Part shown: positions 26,887-35,560 of the stretch, one piece after another
How the letters are laid out: each line of letters opens with the position of its first letter
Numbering within the stretch: the first letter of the stretch is position 1
Assembly: GCF_000384035.1 (NCBI RefSeq)
Contig: NZ_KB913024.1
Coordinates: 3,763,021-3,827,020, forward strand
Source: Actinopolyspora mortivallis DSM 44261
GTDB lineage: Bacteria; Actinomycetota; Actinomycetes; Mycobacteriales; Pseudonocardiaceae
DNA length: 64,000 nucleotides
Reading direction: 5' to 3'
Notes under the pieces: generated by a model
Database searches by the model: none
What the model saw: the letters and a program-made list of their open reading frames with translations, nothing else
Told to the model about the DNA's origin: nothing
Made by a program: the position numbers and the translations under genes

Positions 26887-27660
26887 ATGCACGAGACCGT
26901 CCGCCGGCCCGCCACCCCCTCCCCGGCCGAACGGGCCCGCAGCATCGCGAAACGAGGCGGACAGGCCGCCGTGCTCCCCTCCGGCGACGAGTCCCGCAGC
27001 CGCCCGCTGCTGCACCACGTGCACCCGGACGGCAGCGCGACGGTGCTCTACCCCGACCGGCACCCCCTGGTGGCCGCCGCCTGGCAGAACCCGCACGGCG
27101 AGTTCGCCGCCGTGCTCGAAGTGACCGACTCCGCCCCCGTACGGCTGCGCGAGCCGGTGCGCGGGCTGCTCTGGCTCACCGGCGGCATGCGCCTGCTGCC
27201 GCCGGAACGGGCCCGCGAGGAGGTGCTGCGCGTGGCCGAGCAGCGCCCGGACCCCAGACTGCTGGACGCCGGACACGGCGCGACGGTGCTGCGGATGGAG
27301 ACGGCCTCCCTGGCGCTGGCGGACGCCGAGCACACCGACTCGCTGGACCCCACGAGCTTCGCCGCCGCCGAACCCGACCCGTTCTGCCTGTACGAGGACG
27401 GCTGGCTGCGCCACCTGGAACTGTCCCACCGCGACGTGGTGGGCCCACTCAACCGCTACCTGCCGGAACACCTGCGGGGAGGACACCTGCGCCCGCTGGG
27501 GCTGGACCGCTACGGGGTGCGGCTGCGGGTGGAGGCCTCCGACGGCGACCACGACGTCCGCCTGGGCTTCTCCCGCCCGGTCAACGACTCGGAGGAACTG
27601 AGCACCGAGCTGCGGCGCCTGATGGGCTGCCCCTTCCTCGCACAGCGACCCGGTCGGTGA
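26887..27660 (+). CDS. DUF2470 domain protein
   Basis: 257-residue soluble protein. The C-terminal ~90 residues (LELSHRDVVGPLNRYLPEHL ... GVRLRVEASDGDHDVRLGFSRPVND) match DUF2470, a domain found in HugZ-type heme-utilisation proteins. The N-terminal half resembles the split-barrel part of such proteins (HHVHPDGSATVLYPDRHPLVAAAW). GAGGTGAG lies before ATG 26887. With the iron box upstream, a role in heme or iron metabolism is likely but not proven. Confidence 0.8.
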   Translation: MHETVRRPATPSPAERARSIAKRGGQAAVLPSGDESRSRPLLHHVHPDGSATVLYPDRHPLVAAAWQNPHGEFAAVLEVTDSAPVRLREPVRGLLWLTGGMRLLPPERAREEVLRVAEQRPDPRLLDAGHGATVLRMETASLALADAEHTDSLDPTSFAAAEPDPFCLYEDGWLRHLELSHRDVVGPLNRYLPEHLRGGHLRPLGLDRYGVRLRVEASDGDHDVRLGFSRPVNDSEELSTELRRLMGCPFLAQRPGR

Positions 27661-27738
27661 CCCGGCGGCGTCGTCGGCGCGGGTCACCGCGACTCGGCCG
27701 CCCGCGCCCCGCCCACCGCGCCGGATAGGGTGCCCCGG

Positions 27739-28596
27739 GTGAGCATCCCGACCTCGGACCGCGACCAGCCCGGGTCGACCTCGCGGCTGCGGAGGACCCT
27801 GCGGTCCTGGCTGTCACCCCGCCGCCCCGAACCGGAGCCGGGCACCGCCGGGCAGTCGCGCGGCGCGATCGGCGTCGAGCTGTCGATCGTGTTCGCGGTC
27901 ACCCTCGGTGTGGCCGGGTTGCAGAGCCTGCTCACCCTGGTGGACGCCCTGCTGCGCACCAGCTCGCTGGACCAACAGGCCGTGTCGATCAACGCCCCGG
28001 CGGCCACGGTCGGTCTGGTCGACCTGGCGCGGCAGCTGACCGGGATCCTGCGACTGTTCGCCTGGGGAGCCCTGGGGGTGTACCTGCTGTGGCTGAGCGG
28101 GATCTCCCCGGCCCGCATCGGCCTGCGTCGGAAGGGGTTCACCGGCGACCTCGCCAGGGGTGCCGGGCTGGCCGCGCTGATCGGCGTTCCCGGGCTGGGG
28201 CTGTACCTGGCCGCGCACGCGGCGGGACTCAACCTGGCGGTGCAGCCGAGCACGCTGGACGAGGCGTGGTGGCGTGCCCCGGTGTTGGTGCTGTCCGCGC
28301 TGGGCAACTCCTTCGCCGAGGAGACGCTGGTGGTGGGGTATCTGCTCACCCGGCTGCGCGCGCTCGGGCTGGGGGAGAACCGGGCCCTGTGGATCTCGGC
28401 GGTGCTGCGTGGTTCCTACCACCTGTACCAGGGCTTCGGTGGTTTCGTGGGCAATGTGGTCATGGGGCTGGTCTACGGGCGGGTGTGGCAACGCACCAAC
28501 CGGCTGTGGGCGCTGGTCGTCGGACACGCGCTGATCGACGTGGTCGCCTTCCTCGGCTACGCCCTGTTGCGCGATCGGGTGGGCTGGCTGCCCTGA
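27739..28596 (+). CDS. CPBP-family intramembrane protease
   Basis: 285-residue polytopic membrane protein with about seven hydrophobic helices. The CPBP/ABI motifs are complete: Glu194-Glu195 (FAEETLVVGYL), His228 (RGSYHLYQG), and His263/Asp267 (GHALIDV). These form the presumed active site of CAAX-type membrane proteases. TAGGGT ends eight bases before GTG 27739, indicating a leaderless transcript starting there rather than at GTG 27730. Substrate unknown. Confidence 0.88.
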   Translation: MSIPTSDRDQPGSTSRLRRTLRSWLSPRRPEPEPGTAGQSRGAIGVELSIVFAVTLGVAGLQSLLTLVDALLRTSSLDQQAVSINAPAATVGLVDLARQLTGILRLFAWGALGVYLLWLSGISPARIGLRRKGFTGDLARGAGLAALIGVPGLGLYLAAHAAGLNLAVQPSTLDEAWWRAPVLVLSALGNSFAEETLVVGYLLTRLRALGLGENRALWISAVLRGSYHLYQGFGGFVGNVVMGLVYGRVWQRTNRLWALVVGHALIDVVAFLGYALLRDRVGWLP

Positions 28597-28709
28597 GCGC
28601 GGGCCATCACGCAACGAATCACGGTCGTATCCGCTTTTCTGTTTAACGATGCTTCGAATTTCGCGCCGGATGCGGTTATTTTCGCTCAACGCAGCTAGGC
28701 TGCGGGACC

Positions 28710-29909
28710 GTGACCACTCCACACGTGACGAGCGAAGTCGGGCCGCTGCGTACCGTGCTGCTGCACCGCCCCGGTGGGGAACTCAAGCGGCTCACGCCAC
28801 GCAACAACGACCAGCTGCTGTTCGACGCCATCCCCTGGGTGGACCGTGCCGAGCAGGAGCACGACGCCTTCGCCGAGGTGCTGCGCGGCCGGGGGGTCGA
28901 GGTGCTGCTGCTGGACGAGCTGATCACCGAGGCGCTCGGCGACCCCCGTGCCCGGACGGCGGCGCTGCACAGCGGAGTGGACGAACGGCGTCTGGGCGCC
29001 GAGGTGGCCGACACCCTGCGCTCCCATCTGTCCAGTGTCGACAACCGCACGCTGACCCGGACCCTGGTGGCCGGGATGACCTTCGAGGAACTTCCCGCCG
29101 CCGAGGGGCAGTCGCTGGTGCGGCGGATGCACCACCCGCACGACTTCGCGATCGACCCGCTGCCGAACCTGCTGTTCACCCGGGACTCCTCGGTGTGGAT
29201 CGGCGACCGCGTGGCGGTCACCTCGCTGGCCCTGCCCGCGCGCGACCGCGAGTCGGCGCTGACCGATCTGGTCTACGCCTACCACCCGAGGTTCGCGCAG
29301 TCCGCCCGCGCCTACGGGGCGCACTCGGCCCCGGTGGAGGGGGGCGACGTGCTGCTGCTGGCCCCGGGTGTGGTGGCCGTGGGGGTCGGGGAGCGCACCA
29401 CCCCCGCCGGTGCGGAGTCCCTGGCCCGCTCGATGTTCGCCGACGGGCTGGCGCACACGGTGCTGGCCGTGCCGATCACCCAGACGCGGGCCTCGATGCA
29501 CCTGGACACGGTGTGCACGATGGTCGACCGGGACGCGGTGGTGATGTATCCGGCGATCCAGGACACGCTCACCGCCTATGTGCTGCGGCCCTCCGGGGAC
29601 GGGCTCAAGGTCACGGGCCCGGAGCCGTTCCTGCGGGCCGCCGCCGAGGCCATGGAGCTGGAACGACTCCGGGTCATCGACACGGGACTGGATCCGGTGA
29701 CCGCCGAGCGGGAGCAGTGGGAGGACGGCAACAACACCCTCGCGGTGGCCCCGGGCACGGTGGTGGCCTACGAACGCAACGTGGAGACCAACGCCCGGCT
29801 GGAGGAGGCCGGTATCGAGGTGCTGCGCATCAGCGGTTCCGAGCTCGGTTCCGGCCGGGGCGGGCCGCGCTGCATGTCCTCCCCGATCCGGCGGGACGAG
29901 CTGGACTGA
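28710..29909 (+). CDS. arcA: Arginine deiminase
   Basis: 399-residue enzyme hydrolysing arginine to citrulline and ammonia. Typical segments are [44 protein letters not shown] and catalytic Cys388 in [17 protein letters not shown] at 28696-28701 followed by GTG 28710 indicates a leaderless start. No ornithine carbamoyltransferase, carbamate kinase or arginine/ornithine antiporter is adjacent. It therefore stands alone, perhaps for nitrogen supply or acid tolerance rather than a full ADI pathway. Confidence 0.95.
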   Translation: MTTPHVTSEVGPLRTVLLHRPGGELKRLTPRNNDQLLFDAIPWVDRAEQEHDAFAEVLRGRGVEVLLLDELITEALGDPRARTAALHSGVDERRLGAEVADTLRSHLSSVDNRTLTRTLVAGMTFEELPAAEGQSLVRRMHHPHDFAIDPLPNLLFTRDSSVWIGDRVAVTSLALPARDRESALTDLVYAYHPRFAQSARAYGAHSAPVEGGDVLLLAPGVVAVGVGERTTPAGAESLARSMFADGLAHTVLAVPITQTRASMHLDTVCTMVDRDAVVMYPAIQDTLTAYVLRPSGDGLKVTGPEPFLRAAAEAMELERLRVIDTGLDPVTAEREQWEDGNNTLAVAPGTVVAYERNVETNARLEEAGIEVLRISGSELGSGRGGPRCMSSPIRRDELD

Positions 29910-29920
29910 GCCGAACGCGG

Positions 29921-29969
29921 CCGGGGCGGGGTGCCGGTTCCGTCGGGAACCGGTAGCGCCCTGCCCCGG
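29921..29969 (+). terminator. Terminator hairpin after arcA
   Basis: CCGGTTCC and GGAACCGG (29934-29941, 29946-29953) close a GTCG tetraloop, with an outer CCGGGGC/GCCCCGG arm pair. It lies between the convergent arcA and lectin genes. Confidence 0.6.
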
Positions 29970-30259
29970 TCAGGCGTGGGTGCCGCCGCCGACGCGGATC
30001 CGGAGCGCTGACTCCCTCCGGACCCCCGAACCACGACGCGTTCCGGACACCAGCGTCAGGAGACGACCTCGGACCTCGTGCCAGCACTCCACCCGCCCGA
30101 CCCGAGAGGTTTCCAATCCCTGGGCACAGTGATCTGTTCGTCGGCACTGAGCGGGGTGAGACCTCTCGGCACGGCGGTGGGTTCGTGGTCGGCGGCGAGC
30201 AGGATCTCCGACGGCCCTGCCCGCTCGTTCCGGAGAGACCGGGCCGCCTGTGTGCGGGA
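29970..30259. other. Intergenic region without a recognisable gene
   Basis: Between the convergent arcA and lectin genes. It holds a long-range inverted repeat (CGAGAGGT near 30103 and ACCTCTCG near 30163) but no open frame with convincing family features. Confidence 0.5.
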
Positions 30260-30835
30260 TCAGTCCACGAGCACGGGACGCCACCGCTGGTCGGAGCTAC
30301 CGGCGTCCTGGTTCAGCACGATGTCGTGCGAGGCCTGGGCTCCGTTGTAGGGGGCCAGCACCCGGTTGTCGTTGGTGAAGCTGGAGATGCGCAGGCCGTT
30401 GTCCTGCCGCAGGTTCCACCACTGCTCGCGTTCGCCCTTGTCGCAGCGCTTCTGCACCACGTGCCGGAAGGGATCGAGGCTGTTGGGGTTGGGTTGCAGG
30501 CACAGCCCCGATCCGACGTTCTTGATGCGGGCCACACCGCTCACCCCGGTGGGCAGGAACTTCCACTGTTCCCGCAGTGCCAGCTCACCGGTGTTGTGCT
30601 GGTACCACAGGTCCACGAAGCCGTTCTCCACGGAGTTCCACCCCTTGGTGAGCATGAACAGGTTGGCGCTGTTGTTGTAGAGGTGGTAGGGCTCGCGCAG
30701 GACGATCGAGCTCTGTGCCCGACTCTCCCGCTGGTGTGGGGTGTGCTGTTCGGCGGCGCCGACCCCGGTTCCGAGGGCGGCGGCCAGGGAGAGCGTGGCC
30801 GCGAGTACCAGGGCGATCCGCTTGCGCACTGTCAC
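30260..30835 (-). CDS. Secreted ricin-type beta-trefoil lectin protein
   Basis: 191-residue exported protein. A signal peptide covers residues 1-28 (RKRIALVLAATLSLAAALGTGVGAAE). The rest is a single beta-trefoil with QxW-type repeats (EQWKFLP, EQWWNLR, DQRWRPV) and GLCLQPNP, typical of ricin B lectin folds. No catalytic domain is attached. It probably binds extracellular carbohydrate. It stands alone, convergent with arcA. Confidence 0.75.
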   Translation of the reverse strand: MTVRKRIALVLAATLSLAAALGTGVGAAEQHTPHQRESRAQSSIVLREPYHLYNNSANLFMLTKGWNSVENGFVDLWYQHNTGELALREQWKFLPTGVSGVARIKNVGSGLCLQPNPNSLDPFRHVVQKRCDKGEREQWWNLRQDNGLRISSFTNDNRVLAPYNGAQASHDIVLNQDAGSSDQRWRPVLVD

Positions 30836-31104
30836 CGGAATACGGTCCTTCCGTCATCTGGACATTTCCGAAAGGATCATCAGTACCCCGTAGGACAAAA
30901 TCAACATATCTTTCGGGGGAACTCCGAGAACCGTTCCGAATCACGCACGGGACACGGAGCTCCGCCCTCGAAACCCCCGAAAGAGTGGGATTCTTTCCGG
31001 GATTTCCCTCTCCGTGAGTGCCGGGCGAAGACGTGTGTCCTCAGTGAACCGTTCGGTTCGGCCGGGGCGTCGTCGCAAGGTTCTCCCGTGGACGGCAGGC
31101 GGGC

Positions 31105-31323
31105 TCACCGAGCGTCGCCGCGGACACGGCGACGGAAACCACGCCGTGCCAGTTCGAACGCACCGGCCGCGAACAGGCTGAGAGCGAGTACCGCGCATCC
31201 CCAGGCGACCGGCGCGGGCAGCAGGGAGTCGCCCGCCGAGAGGGCTGCCGAGACCAGCGACAGACTCACGAGTGCCAGTAACACGAGTTCGAATGCCAGC
31301 AGTCCGGAGGATATACGGGTCAT
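31105..31323 (-). CDS. Small two-helix membrane protein
   Basis: 72-residue protein with two hydrophobic segments (LLAFELVLLALVSLSLVSAAL and APVAWGCAVLALSLFAAGAF) and a strongly basic C-terminus (RRGFRRRVRGDAR), giving a hairpin topology. GGGAGG lies upstream of GTG 31326 and ATG 31323; the ATG has better spacing. No family recognised. Confidence 0.55.
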   Translation of the reverse strand: MTRISSGLLAFELVLLALVSLSLVSAALSAGDSLLPAPVAWGCAVLALSLFAAGAFELARRGFRRRVRGDAR

Positions 31324-31522
31324 CACGGCCTCCCGTCGAGTCGTCCTCCTCCATGATCGAGTGTGCCCTACCGACTTGGGAAGAGCGAACCGCGCAGCGT
31401 GTTTCTCATCGGTCTGCTCTGAGGTGGATGTCAGGGCAAGAGACCGATCCGATCCCTTTTCGTCCCGTCCCCGTGTCGGTGACTCCGAACGCGGTGTTCC
31501 GCCGCGTTCGGAAGGACCGAGG

Positions 31523-32164
31523 TCAGGCGGCTGCGGCCGGTTGTCGGTGCGGTCTCGGGCCGGTGTGGGCCAGCCGACCGGTTCCGTCCTTCGGGAAGAC
31601 GGTCCACTCCGGAGCCTCGGCTGTCGGACGAGGACGGTTCGTCACGAGCCGGTGTCTGCCGACGTAGCCGGGTTCGGGTGGGTGGCCGTGCGGTCGTTCG
31701 GGCAGGCCCAGCAACGCGGCGAGGTCCTCTTCGGCGAGGCTGACGGGGTACCGGGGACGCTGCCGGGCGGTGCTCGGGGGCTGGTACTCGGGATGGTCGA
31801 GCATGGCACGCTGTTGCGCCGGAGTGGGGTTGGGGCTGGGCCAGTAGCCCAGGGCGTCCCACCAGTCCGAGTCCGGTGAACGGTCGGGGCCGTGGAGAAC
31901 GACCGTGGCCGCACCCAGCGACGCCTCCGAGTTTCCGGGACGGTCGCCCGGAAGATGTTCCCCGCCGGGGGCTCCCTCCTCACGCGCGGAGTTCTCGGCA
32001 CGGGCGAGCAGACCGGCGACCGTGAGCGCGCCCGGGCCGGCGTCGGCGTGTTGACCGTGTCCACCACGCAACGGGGCCAGGGCGCCGACCAGGGCCAGAG
32101 CCAGCACGGTGCCGAGGGTTCCCAGTAGACCGAAAGGCCCGTGCAGCAGGGCGAGCGAAGACAT
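31523..32164 (-). CDS. Membrane-anchored hypothetical protein coupled to the zinc-finger gene
   Basis: 213 residues: one N-terminal hydrophobic segment (GPFGLLGTLGTVLALALVGALAPL) followed by a long hydrophilic, proline-rich domain with DSDWWDALGYWPSPNPTPAQQRAML. ATG 32164 overlaps the upstream stop by one base (TGATG), showing coupling to the zinc-finger-like gene. No catalytic family recognised. It is probably part of the same divergent module as the HTH regulator at 32575. Confidence 0.65.
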   Translation of the reverse strand: MSSLALLHGPFGLLGTLGTVLALALVGALAPLRGGHGQHADAGPGALTVAGLLARAENSAREEGAPGGEHLPGDRPGNSEASLGAATVVLHGPDRSPDSDWWDALGYWPSPNPTPAQQRAMLDHPEYQPPSTARQRPRYPVSLAEEDLAALLGLPERPHGHPPEPGYVGRHRLVTNRPRPTAEAPEWTVFPKDGTGRLAHTGPRPHRQPAAAA

Positions 32165-32454
32165 CAGTACCCCTCGCCGAAACGTTCCCGCAGTTGGCGA
32201 CGGATCTCGCGTTCCCGCCGTTCGTGCTCCCGACCGTGCTCGACGGCCACACTCATGCAGATATCGCAGGTCGGCAACAGCCAGTCCAACTCGGACGGGT
32301 CGATCAGGGTGACATGCTGCCCACACAGGGTCTCGCGCTGCTGCCCCGGCCGAGGGCGCAGCTCCCGCGAGAACGCGTGCCGAAACCCCGCCACCGGATT
32401 CCACCACACCACCGGGCCAGACCAACCCCACCCCAGCAACGGAACCTCAAGCAT
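32164..32454 (-). CDS. Zinc-finger-like small protein
   Basis: 96-residue protein with His26, Cys44-x2-His47 and Cys63-x2-Cys66 (TLCGQH ... PTCDIC), consistent with one zinc site, then a charged helical tail (HGREHERREREIRRQL). GGAG eight bases before ATG 32454 supports this start over longer options. It is divergent from the HTH/DUF5753 gene, as is the truncated relative at the left edge of the window. The pairing suggests a recurring module; biochemical role unknown. Confidence 0.7.
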   Translation of the reverse strand: MLEVPLLGWGWSGPVVWWNPVAGFRHAFSRELRPRPGQQRETLCGQHVTLIDPSELDWLLPTCDICMSVAVEHGREHERREREIRRQLRERFGEGY

Positions 32455-32518
32455 GACGAACACTCCAAACACTGATCGTGTGTGTATGATCACTTGCACT
32501 ATCGAGAGTAGATCTCGT

Positions 32519-32534
32519 CTATCTAATTAGATAG
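32519..32534. promoter_or_regulatory. Perfect 16-base palindrome before the HTH regulator
   Basis: CTATCTAATTAGATAG is fully self-complementary and AT-rich in a GC-rich context, centred between the divergent zinc-finger and HTH genes. It is a likely operator for the HTH protein at 32575. Confidence 0.55.
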
Positions 32535-32574
32535 CTAACTCACCTAAAAGTGTGACGGCTCAGAGGAGGGTGCG

Positions 32575-33441
32575 ATGGCACCGAGTTCACCGACCGTTGC
32601 CGCATGGGAGCTGGGGCGTCGTCTTCGTGAGAAGCGCGACGAAGCAGGGCTGAGTGCCACAGCGGCTGCCAGGAAGTTCGGGATCACCGCTGCCTACCTC
32701 TCGGAGTTCGAGAACGGCAAGAAGAACATCGGGGAGGAACGCCTCGCGAGGTTGATCGAGGCGTACGAACTCGACGAGCAGGAAGCCGCCGAGCTGTTCG
32801 GCCTTCGGAACGAAGCGGGTAACCGTGGCTGGTGGAGCGAGTACTCGGCGCTGTTCAGCGACGAGCTGCTGCGCTTCTTCGGTTACGAACACGGCGCTGA
32901 GAGCGTGCGCTCCTACGACAGCGCCATCGTCAACGGACTGCTACAAACCGAGAACTACGCACGGGCCGTCATCGAGGCGGGTGCGCCCAATATTCGACTG
33001 GCCGAGGTGGAACGCAGGCTCGAATGTCGTCTACGGAGGCAACACCGCGTCACCGGATCCGAACCACTCCATCTCAGCTCGGTGATGAGCGAGGCCGTTC
33101 TGCACCAACGGATCGGGGGCGCTGGCGTGCTGGCCGAACAGCTCGAACATCTCGTCGAACTCATCAACGCTCATCCGGACACCCTCGACATTCGCGTCGT
33201 CCCCTTCGAATCAACCGGACACGACGCGATCGGAGGATCTCCGTTCCTGCTCATGACGTTTCCCACCGGGAAACTACCGACACTGCTGTGGCACGAAACA
33301 GTGACATCCACACAGTTGATCACCGATTCGCTGACCATCCGCGAGCACAGTCTCGCGCACACCGAAGCCAGCAAGGCCGCCCTGGACCGCAAGGACTCGT
33401 TGGACAAGATCGCTTCTGCTTCCCGAAACTTGCGAGGTTAA
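32575..33441 (+). CDS. HTH (XRE) regulator with DUF5753 domain
   Basis: 288 residues with an N-terminal HTH (residues 10-62; AGLSATAAARKFGITAAYLSEFENGKK) and a C-terminal DUF5753 domain (VNGLLQTENYARAVIEAG, LHLSSVMSEAVLHQRIGG, DIRVVPFESTGHDAIGGSP). ATG 32575 is preceded by GAGGAGGG. It is followed by a DUF397 gene and divergent from the zinc-finger gene. It is the second complete regulator module in the window. Confidence 0.9.
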   Translation: MAPSSPTVAAWELGRRLREKRDEAGLSATAAARKFGITAAYLSEFENGKKNIGEERLARLIEAYELDEQEAAELFGLRNEAGNRGWWSEYSALFSDELLRFFGYEHGAESVRSYDSAIVNGLLQTENYARAVIEAGAPNIRLAEVERRLECRLRRQHRVTGSEPLHLSSVMSEAVLHQRIGGAGVLAEQLEHLVELINAHPDTLDIRVVPFESTGHDAIGGSPFLLMTFPTGKLPTLLWHETVTSTQLITDSLTIREHSLAHTEASKAALDRKDSLDKIASASRNLRG

Positions 33442-33455
33442 CTACAGTCCCACAC

Positions 33456-33659
33456 ATGGCCGGAAACCTCGCACCGCCCACATGGCGCAAGTCCAGTCGC
33501 AGTGCCAACAACGCCCACTGCGTCGAGGTCGCCTTAACCAGCGAAGCAGTCGGCGTCCGCGACACCAAGGACCGGCAGGGCGGCATCCTCACCATCACCC
33601 CCACCGCCTGGGCCGGGTTCGTGGAACGCCTCAAAACCGGCGACTACGACCAGGGCTGA
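33456..33659 (+). CDS. DUF397 domain protein
   Basis: 67-residue DUF397 protein (TWRKSSRSANNAHCVEVA, VRDTKDRQGG, WAGFVERLK), 14 bases after the DUF5753 regulator. It has the usual length, with no insertion. It is the probable partner of the upstream regulator. Confidence 0.85.
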   Translation: MAGNLAPPTWRKSSRSANNAHCVEVALTSEAVGVRDTKDRQGGILTITPTAWAGFVERLKTGDYDQG

Positions 33660-33846
33660 CCTCGACCGAACACCGCTATGCCGGGACCGGGGCACCGATC
33701 CCACACGACCTCCACGGACGCCCCGGCCCGGAACGATGCACCAGATCGCACGCGGGCATCCACGCAGCGTCGTTGACCCCGTCACCGCGTGATCAGTAGC
33801 CTCACCCGAGATCACACGACAGCGTGCCACTGGGGAGCCCGCGCCG

Positions 33847-34242
33847 ATGAACGATCCACAGCAGGTCACCAAGAGCCTGTCCGACACCAACGACGCGATG
33901 CGCGGCATCATCACCGCCGCCAACAAGGGTGAGTTCACCATCACCCCCGAGGCGGGCGAGGAACTCATCCGGATCTTCCAGGAAATCGAGGACTGGACTC
34001 AGCAAGTCCAGAACGAAATGGGAGTCATCAAACAGCGCACTCCTTTGGGCAACAGTCCCGCCGGTGAGGCCATCGCGGACTTCAACCAGCAGGTCGCCGC
34101 CGGAGACGAAGAGTCCTTCGAGGAAATGATCCTCCGTATCCGGGACAACGCCCCCAAGGTCGTCCAAGCCCTCCGCGACGGCATCCGGCTGTACCAGGAA
34201 ACCGACGACGGCAACGCCACCAACCTCGGAAAGCAGGCCTGA
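33847..34242 (+). CDS. Small helical protein paired with a lipoprotein
   Basis: 131-residue acidic, all-helical protein without signal peptide (LIRIFQEIEDWTQQVQNEMGVI; DNAPKVVQALRDGIRLYQE). Its size and helical-hairpin character recall ESX-like proteins, but there is no WXG motif. It ends five bases before a lipoprotein gene. Function unknown. Confidence 0.65.
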   Translation: MNDPQQVTKSLSDTNDAMRGIITAANKGEFTITPEAGEELIRIFQEIEDWTQQVQNEMGVIKQRTPLGNSPAGEAIADFNQQVAAGDEESFEEMILRIRDNAPKVVQALRDGIRLYQETDDGNATNLGKQA

Positions 34243-34247
34243 ACCCC

Positions 34248-34778
34248 GTGCCCCGACACCCCAACACGCCCCGCACCACCCTGCTGGCGACACTCGCCAC
34301 AGGCAGCCTCCTACTCCTGTCCGCCTGCGGCGGCAACAACGACACCGAAACAACCCCCAGCACCACCACGACACACACCGACACCAAACCAGCACTCGCA
34401 CAAATCAACCCCTGCGACCAACTCACCACCGAGAACAAGAAAAAGCTCGACATCGAGGAACAAGGCGAGAAGGACGAGATCGCGGGAGCTCCAACATGTA
34501 GTTGGCAGACCTCGAACGGATCACTCCTGCTGGCTTTTCACCCGGACAAAGGAATCGAGGAGTTGAACTTCTCGGACGGCGAGCAGGAGCCGTACGTAGT
34601 AAGTGGCCAGGAAGGTAAGATCGTCCGCGGCAACGTCGGCGACAACTGCACTGTGACCATACCCTTCAGCGAAAGCTCCTCCGTGAACATAGGAGGCACG
34701 GTCGACGACATCCCCTCGTCCTGCGCTCTGGCGAAGAAGGCCGCGCCGATGGTGTGGGAAAACCTCTCCGAACAGTGA
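34248..34778 (+). CDS. DUF3558-like lipoprotein
   Basis: 176-residue exported lipoprotein. The lipobox LLLLSAC places the lipidated Cys at 27. A Thr-rich spacer follows, then a globular domain beginning INPCDQLTTENKKKLDI with APTCSW and two further Cys (DNCTV, SSCALA). This matches the DUF3558 family common in Pseudonocardiales. It is coupled to the helical protein upstream. Surface role unknown. Confidence 0.75.
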   Translation: MPRHPNTPRTTLLATLATGSLLLLSACGGNNDTETTPSTTTTHTDTKPALAQINPCDQLTTENKKKLDIEEQGEKDEIAGAPTCSWQTSNGSLLLAFHPDKGIEELNFSDGEQEPYVVSGQEGKIVRGNVGDNCTVTIPFSESSSVNIGGTVDDIPSSCALAKKAAPMVWENLSEQ

Positions 34779-34920
34779 CACCTCGGAAAGCCGGCAGGTC
34801 GGGCGGAAGACACCGAAGCGAGGAAGAACCACCGACGGCGGCACACGCATCGTCGAATCCCGCCGCGCCTCGGCGAAGAAGAACATCCCCCATCGCGGAG
34901 AATGACCTGTCCTGCCCCGA

Positions 34921-35418
34921 GTGAGACCGAGGGGAGTACGGCAGCGGATTCAGCGGCTGCGTGAACACGCCGAGCAACAGGACCGAGCCCATCCACAGCT
35001 GGCGTCGCGCCGTGGCTTGACCCGGTTCATCCACGGGTGCGCCGCGTTGGGGTACTGCGACGCCTTCGCCGAAGTCGCCGCCGATCCACAGCGCAAAGCA
35101 GGGCGTGACGACGAAATCGCCGAACCGATCCTGCTGCGGATTCCGCCGAGAACGCTGATGGGCCGAGACACCCCCGACGCCTACTTTCCCATGGCCTGCT
35201 TCAACGCCGCCGGTTCCTGTCTGGACGGTGTCCTCTCCCACTACCGCGCCTGTCCGCTCATTACCAGTCTGGGCCACTACGAACCGGCCGAGGAGCGGGA
35301 GCTGCTCGACATGATGCGCACCCCGCGCGTCGACTACGAGGACCAACCCGACAACCGCGCGGACATCGCGGAACGGATCACCAACCAGCTACGGAAAACC
35401 GTTCGGCGGTTCGAGTAA
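34921..35418 (+). CDS. Hypothetical protein downstream of the lipoprotein
   Basis: 165-residue soluble protein starting at GTG 34921. It contains GLTRFIHGCAALGYCDAFAEVA and two further Cys (FPMACFNAAGSC), without membrane helices. No family is recognised. It lies in the same direction as the HTH/DUF397/helical/lipoprotein genes and may complete that cluster. Good third-position GC supports coding. Confidence 0.5.
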   Translation: MRPRGVRQRIQRLREHAEQQDRAHPQLASRRGLTRFIHGCAALGYCDAFAEVAADPQRKAGRDDEIAEPILLRIPPRTLMGRDTPDAYFPMACFNAAGSCLDGVLSHYRACPLITSLGHYEPAEERELLDMMRTPRVDYEDQPDNRADIAERITNQLRKTVRRFE

Positions 35419-35560
35419 CTGCCCGGACCCCACCGACGCGGCAGGCTGACCGAGCCAGGCGTGGGCGCGCACGAACTCCACCGGCCCCTACGACCGGAGC
35501 CGAACGGCCGTGGTCGGCTCCGACCACGCCGCGTCGGGGCTGCGACCGTGAACCGGCTCC

